Positions 16,677 to 25,553 of a DNA stretch of 64,000 nucleotides are shown in pieces; position 1 is the first letter of the stretch, and each line of letters starts with the position of its first letter. The DNA is taken from the NCBI GenBank assembly GCA_037382465.1, contig JARRPX010000009.1:49360-113359 (forward strand). Direction: 5' to 3'. The notes under the pieces are model-generated. The model searched no databases and was not told the origin of the DNA. It saw only the letters and a program-made list of their open reading frames with translations. This stretch comes from Anaerolineales bacterium. Lineage in GTDB: Bacteria > Chloroflexota > Anaerolineae > Anaerolineales > E44-bin32. Position numbers and translations under genes: made by a program.

Positions 16677-17300
16677 TTAAAACTCCTCCGCTAGATCTAT
16701 AATCTTTCCGACCTTGCTTCCGGTTTCTTGGGATGCCCGGTACGGAGTGAGTACGAAAGAAGGGCTGGTAAACTTCGCGTCCGGCAGAGGCGCCATTTCG
16801 TCCAGATTGCCGTATTTCGCCCGGAGATCGCTCAACTCGCCGAAATCCAGCGCCCGCGTGACACACGCGTCAACGCAAGCCGGATTTTCGCCTACCGCAA
16901 GCAGATCTTCACAGAACGTACACTTCGTCATCACGCCCAGATCCGACCGGTAAGCCGGGGCAGCATACGGACAAGCCCATTCACAATAGCGGCACCCCAG
17001 GCAGATGTCATCGTTGACCAGTACGATGCCATCATCACGCTTGGTCATCGCTCCTGAAGGACAGACATCCACACAGATCGGATTCTGGCAGTGCATGCAT
17101 GAGGTGGACAATGCATAAGTGAAGATCCCGTTCGGGACCATGACGTTATCCTGCATGACCCAGTCCCCGCCGCCGTATTCGATCACCCTGCGCCAGATAA
17201 CGTTTCCCGGCAGGTCGTTCTTGTCCTGACAGGCTATCTGGCAGGCTTTGCAGTCGATACAACTGTTGGCATCAAAGTAAAAAGCATATTGCTTGGCCAT
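16677..17300 (-). CDS. DmsB-like four-cluster ferredoxin subunit
   Basis: A 207-residue protein with four cysteine groups: CIDCKACQIAC, CMHCQNPICVDVCP, CLGCRYCEWACP and CTFCEDLLAVGENPACVDAC. This is the standard pattern of the DmsB/PhsB/NrfC electron-transfer subunit with four [4Fe-4S] clusters. No Tat signal is present, as expected for a subunit exported with its partner. Three bases separate it from the catalytic subunit gene. It should carry electrons between the DmsC-like anchor and the molybdenum centre. Confidence 0.93.
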   Translation of the reverse strand: MAKQYAFYFDANSCIDCKACQIACQDKNDLPGNVIWRRVIEYGGGDWVMQDNVMVPNGIFTYALSTSCMHCQNPICVDVCPSGAMTKRDDGIVLVNDDICLGCRYCEWACPYAAPAYRSDLGVMTKCTFCEDLLAVGENPACVDACVTRALDFGELSDLRAKYGNLDEMAPLPDAKFTSPSFVLTPYRASQETGSKVGKIIDLAEEF

Positions 17301-17303
17301 TGA

Positions 17304-19928
17304 TCATGCCTCCTTGATCGGCACCCGGTGCGGCCAGGTGTAATCCGCTTCCAATGCTGGTCCGTGCCACTTCTCCACCCGCACTATGGTTGTATTCCAT
17401 GGTTCTTCACCCTGCCCGGTCGGATGCGTACCGCAAAGAGAATTGGTCGCTCCCGCCTTATCCACACCCAGTGCATCGTCATACTCGACCCATGCACCTT
17501 CACCCAGGATCACAACGCCTGGGGTCGTCCGTGTGGTTACGATGAGCGGGCGGATGACCGTGCCGTGCGGGCTGGAGATCTGAACCGTATCGCCATGTGC
17601 GATACCCAGCTCCTCGGCGTCGATCGGGTTCATCCACAGGCCCTGCGGAAACGCCTTTCTCAATTGGGTGATGTTATCGAAGACCGAGTGGCTGCGGCGC
17701 ATGTAGTGCAGCGTCACCATCTGGAACGGATATTCGCCTTTGACTCTTTTATCCCAGTCTTCGAACGTCGCCTGATAGCCCTCGATCGGGGGGTTGTATT
17801 GAGCGATGGGCGGAAGGGTGCTGAAGCCGTAGGCCGCAATCTTGTCCGACAATGCCTGACAGTAGATTTCAAGCTTACCGCTTGCCGTGGACAACGGATT
17901 GGCCTCAGGATCCTCGCGGAAGGCAATTCCGGGGGTGAAGGTATAGCTGTCACCGGGGCTGCGTTCAACCTGATAGAGACCCTTTTCCTTGAACTCACTC
18001 AGGGTGATACGACCCTGTTGAGGGTCTCCTTCGACACCCATGGCTTGGATATCCTCAGCCGTGATCGTCACGAGCGGTTCATAACCCGAACCATCCTTTT
18101 TGATGACACTGGCACCTGCCAACTGATTGAACGTCTGCTGTTGGGGTGTGATCGAGTAGATTTCATCCGGATCCAATCCCATTCGCTTGGCAAGCTCACG
18201 CTCAAACCAGTAGCCGCAATCCTTTGCCTCATACAAGGGAGGAATGACCTGACTATAGAAGAAAAGTATCTCGGGGTTTCCCGTCAGGAAGCCCCCGGCT
18301 TCATCTTCCCAGGGAGTCGTATCGGGCAGAACGACATCGGCATACTTGGAGCGAGTCGACAGCACGATATCAGATGAGACAACGAACTCTACGCTTCGAT
18401 AGGCTTCGATGCCTTTATTAATGCCAGCCACCTGGTTCAACGCATTTCCGCCGCTGCTGGGTGTCACGGTCCATATCATACGGACATCGCATGGAATCTT
18501 CCCGCGCACGGTAGCCGTGAATTCCTTATTCAAAATCGCATCCCACATCTCTTCGTAAGCACACGCATAGAAATCCGTATCTTCGGGGTAACCGAAGGCG
18601 TAACCGCTTCCACCGCGTGGAAAGAGAGGATTACCGAGCGATTTCAAACCCGATCCTCCGGGCTTGACCAATGATGAACCCCCGTAACTGGCCGAGCTGT
18701 GATAGTTGTTACATACTGCGGCACCGTCAAGACCGACATTTCCGGTCATCCAGCCAACCGTTAGGAAAGCCTGAACAAATTGCTGTCCTTTTTGGGTTCT
18801 AGCGGGAGCGGCGCCCCCGATAAAGATCGCTGGTTTCGTCCGTGCGAACTCCTCAGCGAACTGGCGGATGGTGCGCGGATGCGTGCCGCTGATTTCCGAA
18901 GCCCACTCCGGCGTTTTCGGTACACCGTCGTAGGTGCCGAGGACGTAATCCTTGAAGTTCTCTTTCGGATCCGCCCCCTCGGGCATGTGTTGGGCATCAA
19001 ACCCAACCGCGTATTTGTCGAGGAAATCCTGATCCTGGAGATTGTTATCAATCATGTGGTAGGCCATCCCGAGCAGCAGGGCTGCATCGGTGCCCGGCCG
19101 GACCGGGATCCATTCATCGGCAAGGACCTGCACGCTGTTGCTGTGCAGCGGACCGACGAAGACGAATTTCGCACCCGCGTTTCGCGCTTGCAGGTAGTTG
19201 TAGGTCGGATCACCGGCGCTGCTCCAGGCTGGATCGGAACCCCACAAGACAATCAAACTTGCCTTGCGATAAGTCATCCGATCAGGTGCTGATAAATTCA
19301 GATTTCCGGCCATCAGCGCGCTGGGTTGAGGCCAGGCTCCCGCCGAGCTTACCCCCCAACTCTGCATCGCCCCACCAAGAGCATTCAGGACTCGGGATGG
19401 TGCCAGACGGGGAGTGAGTATCGATTTGTTCCCATAGGTATCGATGATCCGCTTGGTTTCGCTGGCGATGATGTCCAGGGCTTCATCCCATGAGATGCGC
19501 ACCCAGTCATCCACCCCGCGCAATTCTTTATTCCCCCCACCGGGCGACCAATGCGCGCGCTTCATCGGGTACTTCAATCGATCGACCCCCAGCACTTGAT
19601 GCCGCTGGGACCGGCCGCGTGCACATCCCCGCTGCTGTGGGTAGTCAGGCGAATCCGGATGTGTGTCGTCGGTTTTCTGGCGGACGACCACGCCATCCTG
19701 CACCAGCGCGTAATTGGCGCACCGGCCGCCGCAGTTGTGCCAGCAGGCTGCAAAAACCCACTTGCCCGACTCAGCCGCGGCTTCGGCCGAGTCGATGGGG
19801 TCGAAGCCGAAGGTAAGCTGGCTGGCCAAGGCAGCCGTGCCGCCGACCGCCGCACTCCATTTCAGGAACGCACGCCGGTCTAATGGATTTGAATCATGTT
19901 CCGCTTCAGGACTATGCTTTTCATTCAT
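17304..19928 (-). CDS. Tat-exported DMSO-reductase-family molybdopterin oxidoreductase, DmsA-like
   Basis: An 874-residue catalytic subunit from ATG 19928, chosen over a TTG at 19943 because GGAGGG sits seven bases before it. The twin-arginine signal DRRAFLKWSAAVGG lies at residues 17-30. The N-terminal [4Fe-4S] site is CWHNCGGRC with a later cysteine in GCARGR. The molybdenum-ligand region GGAMQSWGVSSAGAW aligns by eye with the GGYLNHYGDYSTAQ of E. coli DmsA and places a serine at the ligand position, which supports a type III (DMSO reductase) enzyme. The C-terminal dinucleotide-binding domain includes MNPIDAEELGI and TVIRPL. The substrate (S- or N-oxide, selenate, other) is not predictable. 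First gene of a six-gene operon with DmsB, DmsC, TorD, poly-ferredoxin and radical SAM genes. Confidence 0.9.
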   Translation of the reverse strand: MNEKHSPEAEHDSNPLDRRAFLKWSAAVGGTAALASQLTFGFDPIDSAEAAAESGKWVFAACWHNCGGRCANYALVQDGVVVRQKTDDTHPDSPDYPQQRGCARGRSQRHQVLGVDRLKYPMKRAHWSPGGGNKELRGVDDWVRISWDEALDIIASETKRIIDTYGNKSILTPRLAPSRVLNALGGAMQSWGVSSAGAWPQPSALMAGNLNLSAPDRMTYRKASLIVLWGSDPAWSSAGDPTYNYLQARNAGAKFVFVGPLHSNSVQVLADEWIPVRPGTDAALLLGMAYHMIDNNLQDQDFLDKYAVGFDAQHMPEGADPKENFKDYVLGTYDGVPKTPEWASEISGTHPRTIRQFAEEFARTKPAIFIGGAAPARTQKGQQFVQAFLTVGWMTGNVGLDGAAVCNNYHSSASYGGSSLVKPGGSGLKSLGNPLFPRGGSGYAFGYPEDTDFYACAYEEMWDAILNKEFTATVRGKIPCDVRMIWTVTPSSGGNALNQVAGINKGIEAYRSVEFVVSSDIVLSTRSKYADVVLPDTTPWEDEAGGFLTGNPEILFFYSQVIPPLYEAKDCGYWFERELAKRMGLDPDEIYSITPQQQTFNQLAGASVIKKDGSGYEPLVTITAEDIQAMGVEGDPQQGRITLSEFKEKGLYQVERSPGDSYTFTPGIAFREDPEANPLSTASGKLEIYCQALSDKIAAYGFSTLPPIAQYNPPIEGYQATFEDWDKRVKGEYPFQMVTLHYMRRSHSVFDNITQLRKAFPQGLWMNPIDAEELGIAHGDTVQISSPHGTVIRPLIVTTRTTPGVVILGEGAWVEYDDALGVDKAGATNSLCGTHPTGQGEEPWNTTIVRVEKWHGPALEADYTWPHRVPIKEA

Positions 19929-20211
19929 AGAATTACCCTCCAATCCGGCTATCGGGATGGCGAATTGACCTGGAAATTAGTCTCAATTCCCTGCTTCATT
20001 GTTCCGATGTTCACAATATATATCCTCACCTCATGCTGGGGCTTTAATGAGCAATTATGTCTGCCTTAAGTCGCTTTTAACCTTGGACATAGTTTATTGA
20101 ATTTATCCATAATCCCATGGGCAAGTATTTTCGTAAGTTGAAAGAAAAATGAAAAAAAGACAGCAGGGCCGGGACTTCCCCTGAACCTGCGGGGTGTTAG
20201 GGTGTTGTTAA

Positions 20212-20240
20212 ACAAAAAAGGGCCTCCACGCCGGAGGCTC
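20212..20240 (-). terminator. Intrinsic terminator downstream of the superoxide reductase gene
   Basis: On the minus strand a GAGCCTCC/GGAGGCC-type stem (20221-20240) is followed by CTTTTTTG. It would end transcripts coming from the superoxide reductase region before the molybdoenzyme operon. Confidence 0.55.
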
Positions 20241-20790
20241 TCTCAGGTAACTGGACCTGGGTTCGCCCGTCCTGGTGTTCTTACAGGGAAGCAAGAACCT
20301 TCAGGTTGTGAGTTCGAATCCGAAGATATTGATCCAGCATCGTAAGGCCGGGATTCCAGAGGTATTTTTCCTGAGATTTGATTGTGTCATCCTCAGCAAG
20401 CACTTGTTCCGACCGTCCTACGCTCAGCGTGTCAATACGGCAAACTCGCTTGATAAACAATCCGGGACCCTCACAACTCGTACCTTGATCCGGACCCGTT
20501 CAACCCGGGAGTTGAATCTGCGCATGATCGCCTCATTGATTTTCAACGGGAAACGTCGCCAAAGGTTTTTCTCAGGCAGCTGCGTCGTTCTTCCGCCGCC
20601 AGGACGGGTGGCACCTCACGATCGCAACGACAAAGGACATGCCAGACGAAACCAACGGACCGTTAGGATTGGCCGCAATCGAGCCGGAATCATCGCAGCG
20701 GGAATGCGATCATCTCGCCCTTGGATCCGCCGCGATGTCGTCGTAGACCAACCTGTATGAGATTGAACCGCGAGCGAGGTAATGTGGATT
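20241..20790. other. Intergenic stretch with no supported gene
   Basis: About 550 bases separate the terminator from the superoxide reductase gene. A 161-codon plus-strand frame (20275-20760) gives an arginine-rich, motif-free translation without a ribosome site. A TTCGAATCC near 20320 looks like an isolated tRNA T-arm fragment. Nothing here is assigned. Confidence 0.5.
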
Positions 20791-21186
20791 CTAGCTTACA
20801 TCCAACGACTTGCTGCTCTCCCACAGTCCGTGGATATTGCACATGGCCAGCGCATAAAGCGTCCCAGGGACACTGACCTTCATCGACGTGGATGCCTCGT
20901 GGTGGGTGTACACGGGACCTTCATTCGGCCCGGCAGTAGATTCGCCGTGTGCCAGGAATTCAAAATGGCCAACCTGATGGCTGAAAGGCTTTCCTTCAGG
21001 GTGAAAAAAGAGACTGATCCAGCTGATGTGATGTTCGGTCGTGTTGGGATGGGAGATCTCCTTCCCCAACGTGACCTTTACCTGGAAAAGCTCTCCGGCC
21101 TTCACCTGATCGGGCGCCTCGATGACCGGCGCGTGCTTCTCCTTTTTCCAATCTGCACTCTGAATGCGTTCGTGTAATGCTTCCAT
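20791..21186 (-). CDS. Superoxide reductase (neelaredoxin-like, class II)
   Basis: A 131-residue protein with all five ligands of the [Fe(His)4Cys] centre visible: EKHAPVIEAP, HPNTTEHH and the C-terminal CNIHGLWES. The usual glutamate/lysine loop EKHAP is intact. There is no N-terminal desulforedoxin cysteine domain, so it is the short class II type. It reduces superoxide to hydrogen peroxide in the cytoplasm using rubredoxin-like donors. An AGGAGG site precedes the ATG. The gene is next to CcoI-type and cbb3 oxidase genes, which suggests defence during brief oxygen exposure. Confidence 0.93.
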   Translation of the reverse strand: MEALHERIQSADWKKEKHAPVIEAPDQVKAGELFQVKVTLGKEISHPNTTEHHISWISLFFHPEGKPFSHQVGHFEFLAHGESTAGPNEGPVYTHHEASTSMKVSVPGTLYALAMCNIHGLWESSKSLDVS

Positions 21187-21261
21187 CGTCCTTACCTCCT
21201 GAATTTTTACTTTCGTCGAATACTACTCACTCTCTTCGTTTCGGATTGCACGTTCATCCTA

Positions 21262-23643
21262 TTAGCGTCGCAGCCGCAGTGAGTTACTCACGACCAACAG
21301 ACTGCTGGTGGCCATGGCTGCCGCTGCGATCACGGGGCTGATGATGCCAGTTACGGCGAGCGGTACTGCCAGCAAGTTGTAGGCGAAAGCCCAACCGAGA
21401 TTCTCTTTAATGATGCGTCTGGTCCGCCGAGAAACCCCGATGAACCATGGGATCAGGGTCAGATCGTCCCGGGTCATCACGATGTCCGAGGTTTCACCGG
21501 CGACATCGGTTCCACCGGATGCGGTGATGCTCAAATCGGCTTGTGCTAAAGCCGGAGCGTCGTTGACGCCATCGCCGGCCATGGCGACCCACTCACCCTT
21601 TTCTTGCCAATCCCTGATCCGAGCAGCCTTTTCTTCGGGCGGGCAATTGCCTTCGTAGGTTTCCACACCCAACTCTTCCGAAATGGCGGCGGTTGTTTTG
21701 GGATGGTCGCCGGAGAGCATGCTCGTCTTGATCCCTTCGTCGCGCAGGACTCGCAGCATCTCCTTGGCCGTTGGACGAGGCTCATCGCGCAGGGAAATGA
21801 AACCGGATACATCATCGCCCCATCCCACCCAGATTACGATTTCGCCGCGTTCCGCCCTGCGGTTCGCCTCATCCACCAACGCTGCATTTATTTCCGCATC
21901 AAACATCCTTTGGGAACCCGCCATTACCCTTTTTGGGGAACCGTTCAACACGGTCGCACTTACCCCAAGTCCGCGCGATATCTGGAATCCCTGTGCGGTC
22001 GGAACTGCGAGTTTGTTGGCGGAAACGATCGCTCGCGCCAGCGGATGTTCCGAAAACTGCTCCACCGCGGCCGCGCACCGGAGTAATTCCTCCCGATCGA
22101 CCCGATGATCCTCTCCCACGTGCACCGATACCACCTCCATCTTGCCCTGGGTCAGTGTACCGGTTTTATCGAACACGATCCTGTCGATTTGGGCTGCGGT
22201 TTCCAGGGCCGCAGCTTTACGGACGATGATTCCCTGTCGGGTGGTATGTCCAAGCGTAACCGTGATGGCCAGTGGAGTCGCCAGGCCCAGGGCGCAGGGA
22301 CAGGCAACCACGAGGACGGCCACCGCAGCCAGGATGGCTTCTGAGCCGGCACGGCCGTTTAAATGCCAGCCGATCCCGGTAAGCAGCGCAATGGTGATGA
22401 TGGCGTAGGCAAAGATGGTGGAAGCCCGATCAGCCAGGCGCTGGATGGGAGGTTTGGAAGACAGAGTCTCTTCCACCATGCGGGTGATTTGAGCCAAACG
22501 CGAGGCGCCTGGCGGGTTAACCACACTCACGGTCAGTGTTGAATCCGTTAATATGGTGCCTGCAAATACCTGCTCGCCTTCGGATTTTTCCACGGGTGCT
22601 GATTCTCCGGACAACATCGACTCGTCCAAAGTCGCGGCGCCTTGTGTGATCTCGCCATCGGCCGGGACGCGTTGGCCGGGCTTGATGCGGATGAAATCCC
22701 CCTTTTGTAGTTTTGAAGCCGCCACTTCGATCCAACCGTCCTCCGATTTCCGCAGCGCCGTATCCGGCTGCATCGTCAGAAGAGTGCGGATGTCTTTGCG
22801 AGCCTGGCTGCCTCCCAACAACTCAAGGTATCGCCCGATCATGATGAAGGTGATGATCATAGCCACGGAATCGAAATAGGCTTCTCCCCTTCCGGAGAGC
22901 GAAATGTAAACCGAGTAAAAATAAGCCGAGAGTGTACCGAGAGCTACAAGAGTGTCCATTGTGGCGGTGCGTGCGCGTAAGGCTCGCCAGGCGCCCTTCA
23001 GGATGGAATTTCCCCCAAAAAAGAGCACCGGGGTTGCCAGGGCCCAGGTGACATACTGGATGTTGCGCACGACCGGTGAAGAGAAATCGCCTCGGCTGTA
23101 CAACGGGTAGAGTTGGACCAGGTAGAGGACCATCACCTGCATACTGAAGACGACCGCGCTGATGAGTTGGAGCTGCATCCGGTCTTGCTGCTTCTGACCA
23201 ACGATCTGGGCCTCCTTGCTGAACCGGCGTGCTTTGTAACCCAGTCCATCCAAGGATCGAAGCAGGGCATCCACATCGACTTGATCCGGATCGTACTCGA
23301 TGCGCCCTCGCTCGGCGGCAAAGCTGACGTCTGCGGACATCACCCCCGGCTTCCTGCGCATCACTTCTTCGGCTGCGGCCGCACAACCCGCACACCACAT
23401 TCCTCCAACGTGAAAATGAGCGGTTTCACCGGATCTAAAGGGATTTTGAATTTTCGGTTTCGTTATTTTCTTGGGGATTACTTCCTCGAGCATACCACTC
23501 TCATAGGCCAGCCCGTATACCCGTGCACAGCCCGAACAGCAAAAGCGATGTTCTTCACCACCAATGTCCCGTTCAACAGGTTTGCCCTCAATGGGCAAAC
23601 TGCATAACTCGCAGCGTTCTTTTTGATCTACCAAAGCATCCAT
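21262..23643 (-). CDS. Heavy-metal P-type ATPase, CcoI/FixI-type copper transporter
   Basis: The start ATG at 23643 gives 793 residues. An N-terminal metal-binding module has CELC...CCSGC, then an HMA domain with MWCAGCAAAAEE, followed by eight membrane segments. P1B-type motifs are CPCALGLATP in the channel helix, DKTGT phosphorylation site, GDGVND and SEHPLA. The CxxC...CCxGC module before HMA is typical of FixI/CcoI ATPases that supply copper for cbb3 oxidase. The gene overlaps the TauE/SafE-like gene by 16 bases and lies in the same orientation as the cbb3 genes, so it is likely part of their assembly set. Confidence 0.92.
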   Translation of the reverse strand: MDALVDQKERCELCSLPIEGKPVERDIGGEEHRFCCSGCARVYGLAYESGMLEEVIPKKITKPKIQNPFRSGETAHFHVGGMWCAGCAAAAEEVMRRKPGVMSADVSFAAERGRIEYDPDQVDVDALLRSLDGLGYKARRFSKEAQIVGQKQQDRMQLQLISAVVFSMQVMVLYLVQLYPLYSRGDFSSPVVRNIQYVTWALATPVLFFGGNSILKGAWRALRARTATMDTLVALGTLSAYFYSVYISLSGRGEAYFDSVAMIITFIMIGRYLELLGGSQARKDIRTLLTMQPDTALRKSEDGWIEVAASKLQKGDFIRIKPGQRVPADGEITQGAATLDESMLSGESAPVEKSEGEQVFAGTILTDSTLTVSVVNPPGASRLAQITRMVEETLSSKPPIQRLADRASTIFAYAIITIALLTGIGWHLNGRAGSEAILAAVAVLVVACPCALGLATPLAITVTLGHTTRQGIIVRKAAALETAAQIDRIVFDKTGTLTQGKMEVVSVHVGEDHRVDREELLRCAAAVEQFSEHPLARAIVSANKLAVPTAQGFQISRGLGVSATVLNGSPKRVMAGSQRMFDAEINAALVDEANRRAERGEIVIWVGWGDDVSGFISLRDEPRPTAKEMLRVLRDEGIKTSMLSGDHPKTTAAISEELGVETYEGNCPPEEKAARIRDWQEKGEWVAMAGDGVNDAPALAQADLSITASGGTDVAGETSDIVMTRDDLTLIPWFIGVSRRTRRIIKENLGWAFAYNLLAVPLAVTGIISPVIAAAAMATSSLLVVSNSLRLRR

Positions 23644-24188
23644 CCTGCCAAATGCAAGTGGTGAATCCAACCCAGGGATGCCATGCCGCGCAAGCACAAC
23701 TGCACCCCAACCAGTAAGATGAAGAGACCAGCGAGACGTGCAAGACGGTATCTAAAGCTGAGGCTGAGGCTGGTTGCACCCAGCCCGATCATCAGGAGCA
23801 CCGGCCAGGTTCCCAATCCGAATGCCCCCATTCCCAGGGCGGCCTTAGCCGGACTTCCGAGAGAAGCGGCGGTCAAGAGCGCGCTGTATACCAGCCCACA
23901 GGGGAGAAGACCGTTCAAGATCCCCATCAACAACATTCCCGATGTCCGGCCGCGCTTCAACGTTTGTTTCATTTGCCGGGAGAGCCAGACTCCCGAATCC
24001 ATGAAGCGTTCAATGGGGAGAATTCCCAGGTATCCCAGACTAAAAATGATAACCCCTATGCCTAAAACCAAACTGACCCATCCGCCAAGGGGACTCATTT
24101 TCGATCCCGCCCCAAGCAGATTTCCAAATGCACCCAGGAGCGCAGCCAGAAGCATGTAAATGAGCACTCGCCCGGAATGGTAAAGCAT
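23628..24188 (-). CDS. TauE/SafE (DsbD-like) membrane protein, C-terminal part after an in-frame stop
   Basis: A 186-residue protein starting MLYHSGRVLIYMLL with the family motif LNGLLPCGLVYSALL. Family members found next to CcoI in cbb3 assembly loci normally begin with a GxxGSLGHCxGMCGP helix, which is absent here. That helix is encoded directly upstream in the same frame, separated by a single TAA (24189-24191) that abuts this ATG (TAAATG). This part could be made by reinitiation. Function is probably copper delivery or oxidase assembly, as inferred from neighbours. Confidence 0.75.
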   Translation of the reverse strand: MLYHSGRVLIYMLLAALLGAFGNLLGAGSKMSPLGGWVSLVLGIGVIIFSLGYLGILPIERFMDSGVWLSRQMKQTLKRGRTSGMLLMGILNGLLPCGLVYSALLTAASLGSPAKAALGMGAFGLGTWPVLLMIGLGATSLSLSFRYRLARLAGLFILLVGVQLCLRGMASLGWIHHLHLAGWMLW

Positions 24189-24335
24189 TTACAAGCCCAG
24201 TCTTGCCGGCCAGCGAGCGTCGCCCAGGCGTGTACCAACCATGATCACCAGCGGACCGCACATCCCCGAGCAATGTCCCAGGCTGCCCAACAGCCCTGTG
24301 ACCAGCAGGGAACCTATTATCAATTCAGGCTGCAT
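24189..24335 (-). pseudogene. N-terminal 48 codons of the TauE/SafE protein, cut off by an in-frame TAA
   Basis: From ATG 24335 the frame encodes MQPELIIGSLLVTGLLGSLG, then HCSGMCGPLVIMVG, the conserved first membrane helix with its H/C-x3-C metal-binding motif, and stops at TAA 24191-24189. The next in-frame codon is the ATG of the 186-residue part. Together they would form one 235-codon protein of normal family length. Either the stop is a real mutation, a base-call error, or the protein is made as two pieces. The ribosome site for ATG 24335 is weak. Confidence 0.7.
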
Positions 24336-24653
24336 CGAATATCACTCATGTTTATCTTTATCTCCACATTACTCCGACTTATTGATCCAACGCATACAGT
24401 TCGACGTAGCAGTTCGATCTTTTCCGGTTCAGGAATTGAGAGGCTTGATGAATGAGGACCAATATCGCTGGCTTCCTGGATCAACACAAAGACCGGAGCG
24501 CTCTCCAGCAAATTCCGATCAACGTGAACGGTGACGCGAGCAGTACAAGCCCTAGATCTTCATCATCGTGTAGATGAAACTCGATTCCACGGGATAAAGG
24601 ATGTGGACCCCGGCCATGTATCCTGCGGCCGGGATCCATTGTGAAGGAGACAA
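24336..24653 (-). other. Intergenic stretch with no supported gene
   Basis: A 63-codon minus-strand frame (24320-24511) crosses this region and overlaps the TauE/SafE start. It has no ribosome site or recognisable motif, so it is not called. No terminator or RNA was identified. Confidence 0.4.
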
Positions 24654-24974
24654 TCAAAAGATTTCTTCGTAGATTCGCCTCCTGAGAGATCCTCGATCGA
24701 TGTGTGGGTCGAATTCAAGAAGTACCTTATCTTCGACCATGGCCGATTTCGCATGCCTTTCGAATTCCTCCCAGTTGTCCCACACACTTTCCACAACCAA
24801 TGTAACCGCCTCACCGTTGTCAATGGAGTGCATCGCACGGGCAGTAATGTATCCCTCCTCATTGGGAAGCAAGGTAAGCAGAAATCCCAGCACGCGTTCG
24901 ATGGAAGCGCCGATTTCAAGATCGCTCATCTGATCCGGACGGACGTCGAAACCGACTTGATATATGTAGGCCAT
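24654..24974 (-). CDS. Small soluble protein, possibly dimeric alpha/beta-barrel (ABM-like)
   Basis: The start at 24974 has a perfect AGGAGG site; the longer frame to 25067 would overlap the preceding gene. The 106-residue product begins MAYIYQVGFDVRPDQM and contains TLVVESVWDNWEEFERH, a pattern like the strand-helix of dimeric alpha/beta-barrel (antibiotic biosynthesis monooxygenase-like) proteins. Identity is uncertain. It is the last gene of the cbb3 operon, two bases after the small membrane protein gene, and might be an assembly or haem-handling factor. Confidence 0.55.
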   Translation of the reverse strand: MAYIYQVGFDVRPDQMSDLEIGASIERVLGFLLTLLPNEEGYITARAMHSIDNGEAVTLVVESVWDNWEEFERHAKSAMVEDKVLLEFDPHIDRGSLRRRIYEEIF

Positions 24975-24976
24975 GG

Positions 24977-25324
24977 CTAACCTCCTGGAGGCAGGGGGCC
25001 GTAGGAATGCGCAAGGCCCTGAAATATCCTGGGCATCCAGTTGATGATCATGTAGATGAGCCACCAAAGCAGGACACCGGGAAGGGCCAGGCTCACCACG
25101 GCAGTCAGGCTTCCACCCGCTTCCTCGATCACGCCTGCAAAACTGTCGATATAGCCATCCGGTGATACGGTCTCTTCGTCAGTTTCCTCGCGATGACCTG
25201 CGCCTCCGGACGGTTTCATGGGTCGATGGGGTATGCCCAAGGCGATGCCGAAGAGCAGGAAGATGACCCCTCCGATGACAATCCCCAGGACCTCACCACC
25301 GATAACGAGCGAGTTTGCGGTCAT
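24977..25324 (-). CDS. Small two-helix membrane protein of the cbb3 operon
   Basis: A 115-residue protein with one N-terminal membrane helix (VLGIVIGGVIFLLFGIALGI), a charged acidic loop, and a second helix preceded by SFAGVIEE and containing GVLLWWLIYMIINW. The placement resembles the N-terminal membrane anchor of CcoP, where a D-G-I-x-E segment precedes a tryptophan-rich helix, but the haem domains are missing; in this cluster the haem domains are fused to CcoO instead. Its start overlaps the ccoS-like stop by one base. Assignment as a CcoP-like anchor is inference. Confidence 0.5.
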   Translation of the reverse strand: MTANSLVIGGEVLGIVIGGVIFLLFGIALGIPHRPMKPSGGAGHREETDEETVSPDGYIDSFAGVIEEAGGSLTAVVSLALPGVLLWWLIYMIINWMPRIFQGLAHSYGPLPPGG

Positions 25325-25551
25325 TATCCTTTGCCTCCTTCATGTTTGGCTTCGTTGATCTGAAGCTTATTCTTCTTTGAGTTTGTTTCACGCCCAGGCC
25401 AGGGTTCCGGTTCCCGGTCTTCGAGCATCCGGTATTTGGCCTCCTCGATGTCCTTGAACTGACCTCGTTTGTACCCCCAGATAAACAATCCGATGGCGGT
25501 CAAGGTCAAGAAGATGCCCCAGCCGATAAATCCCAACAATCCGAGTGTCAT
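25324..25551 (-). CDS. ccoS: CcoS-like cbb3 oxidase assembly protein
   Basis: The ATG at 25551, with AGGAGG six bases upstream, gives 75 residues. A single membrane helix (GIFLTLTAIGLFIWGY) is followed by KRGQFKDIEEAKYRMLEDRE, close to the CcoS signature GQFDDLExPAxRIL. CcoS is needed for cofactor insertion into cbb3 oxidase. The preceding gene's TGA overlaps the ATG-ATG pair. A longer frame in the same phase runs back into the cytochrome gene and is not used. Confidence 0.75.
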   Translation of the reverse strand: MTLGLLGFIGWGIFLTLTAIGLFIWGYKRGQFKDIEEAKYRMLEDREPEPWPGRETNSKKNKLQINEAKHEGGKG

Positions 25552-25553
25552 CA

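Noticed and set aside
20241..20340. Sequence CTCTCAGGTAACTGGACCTGGG and a later TTCGAATCC look like parts of a glycine riboswitch tail and of a tRNA T arm
   Set aside because: The 5' half of the glycine aptamer and the other tRNA arms are missing; the stem nearby is better explained as an intrinsic terminator on the minus strand.
20275..20760. 161-codon plus-strand open frame
   Set aside because: No ribosome site, arginine-rich motif-free translation and no neighbours in that direction; most likely non-coding.
24320..24511. 63-codon minus-strand frame before the TauE/SafE gene
   Set aside because: No ribosome site or recognisable motif and it overlaps the conserved TauE/SafE start.
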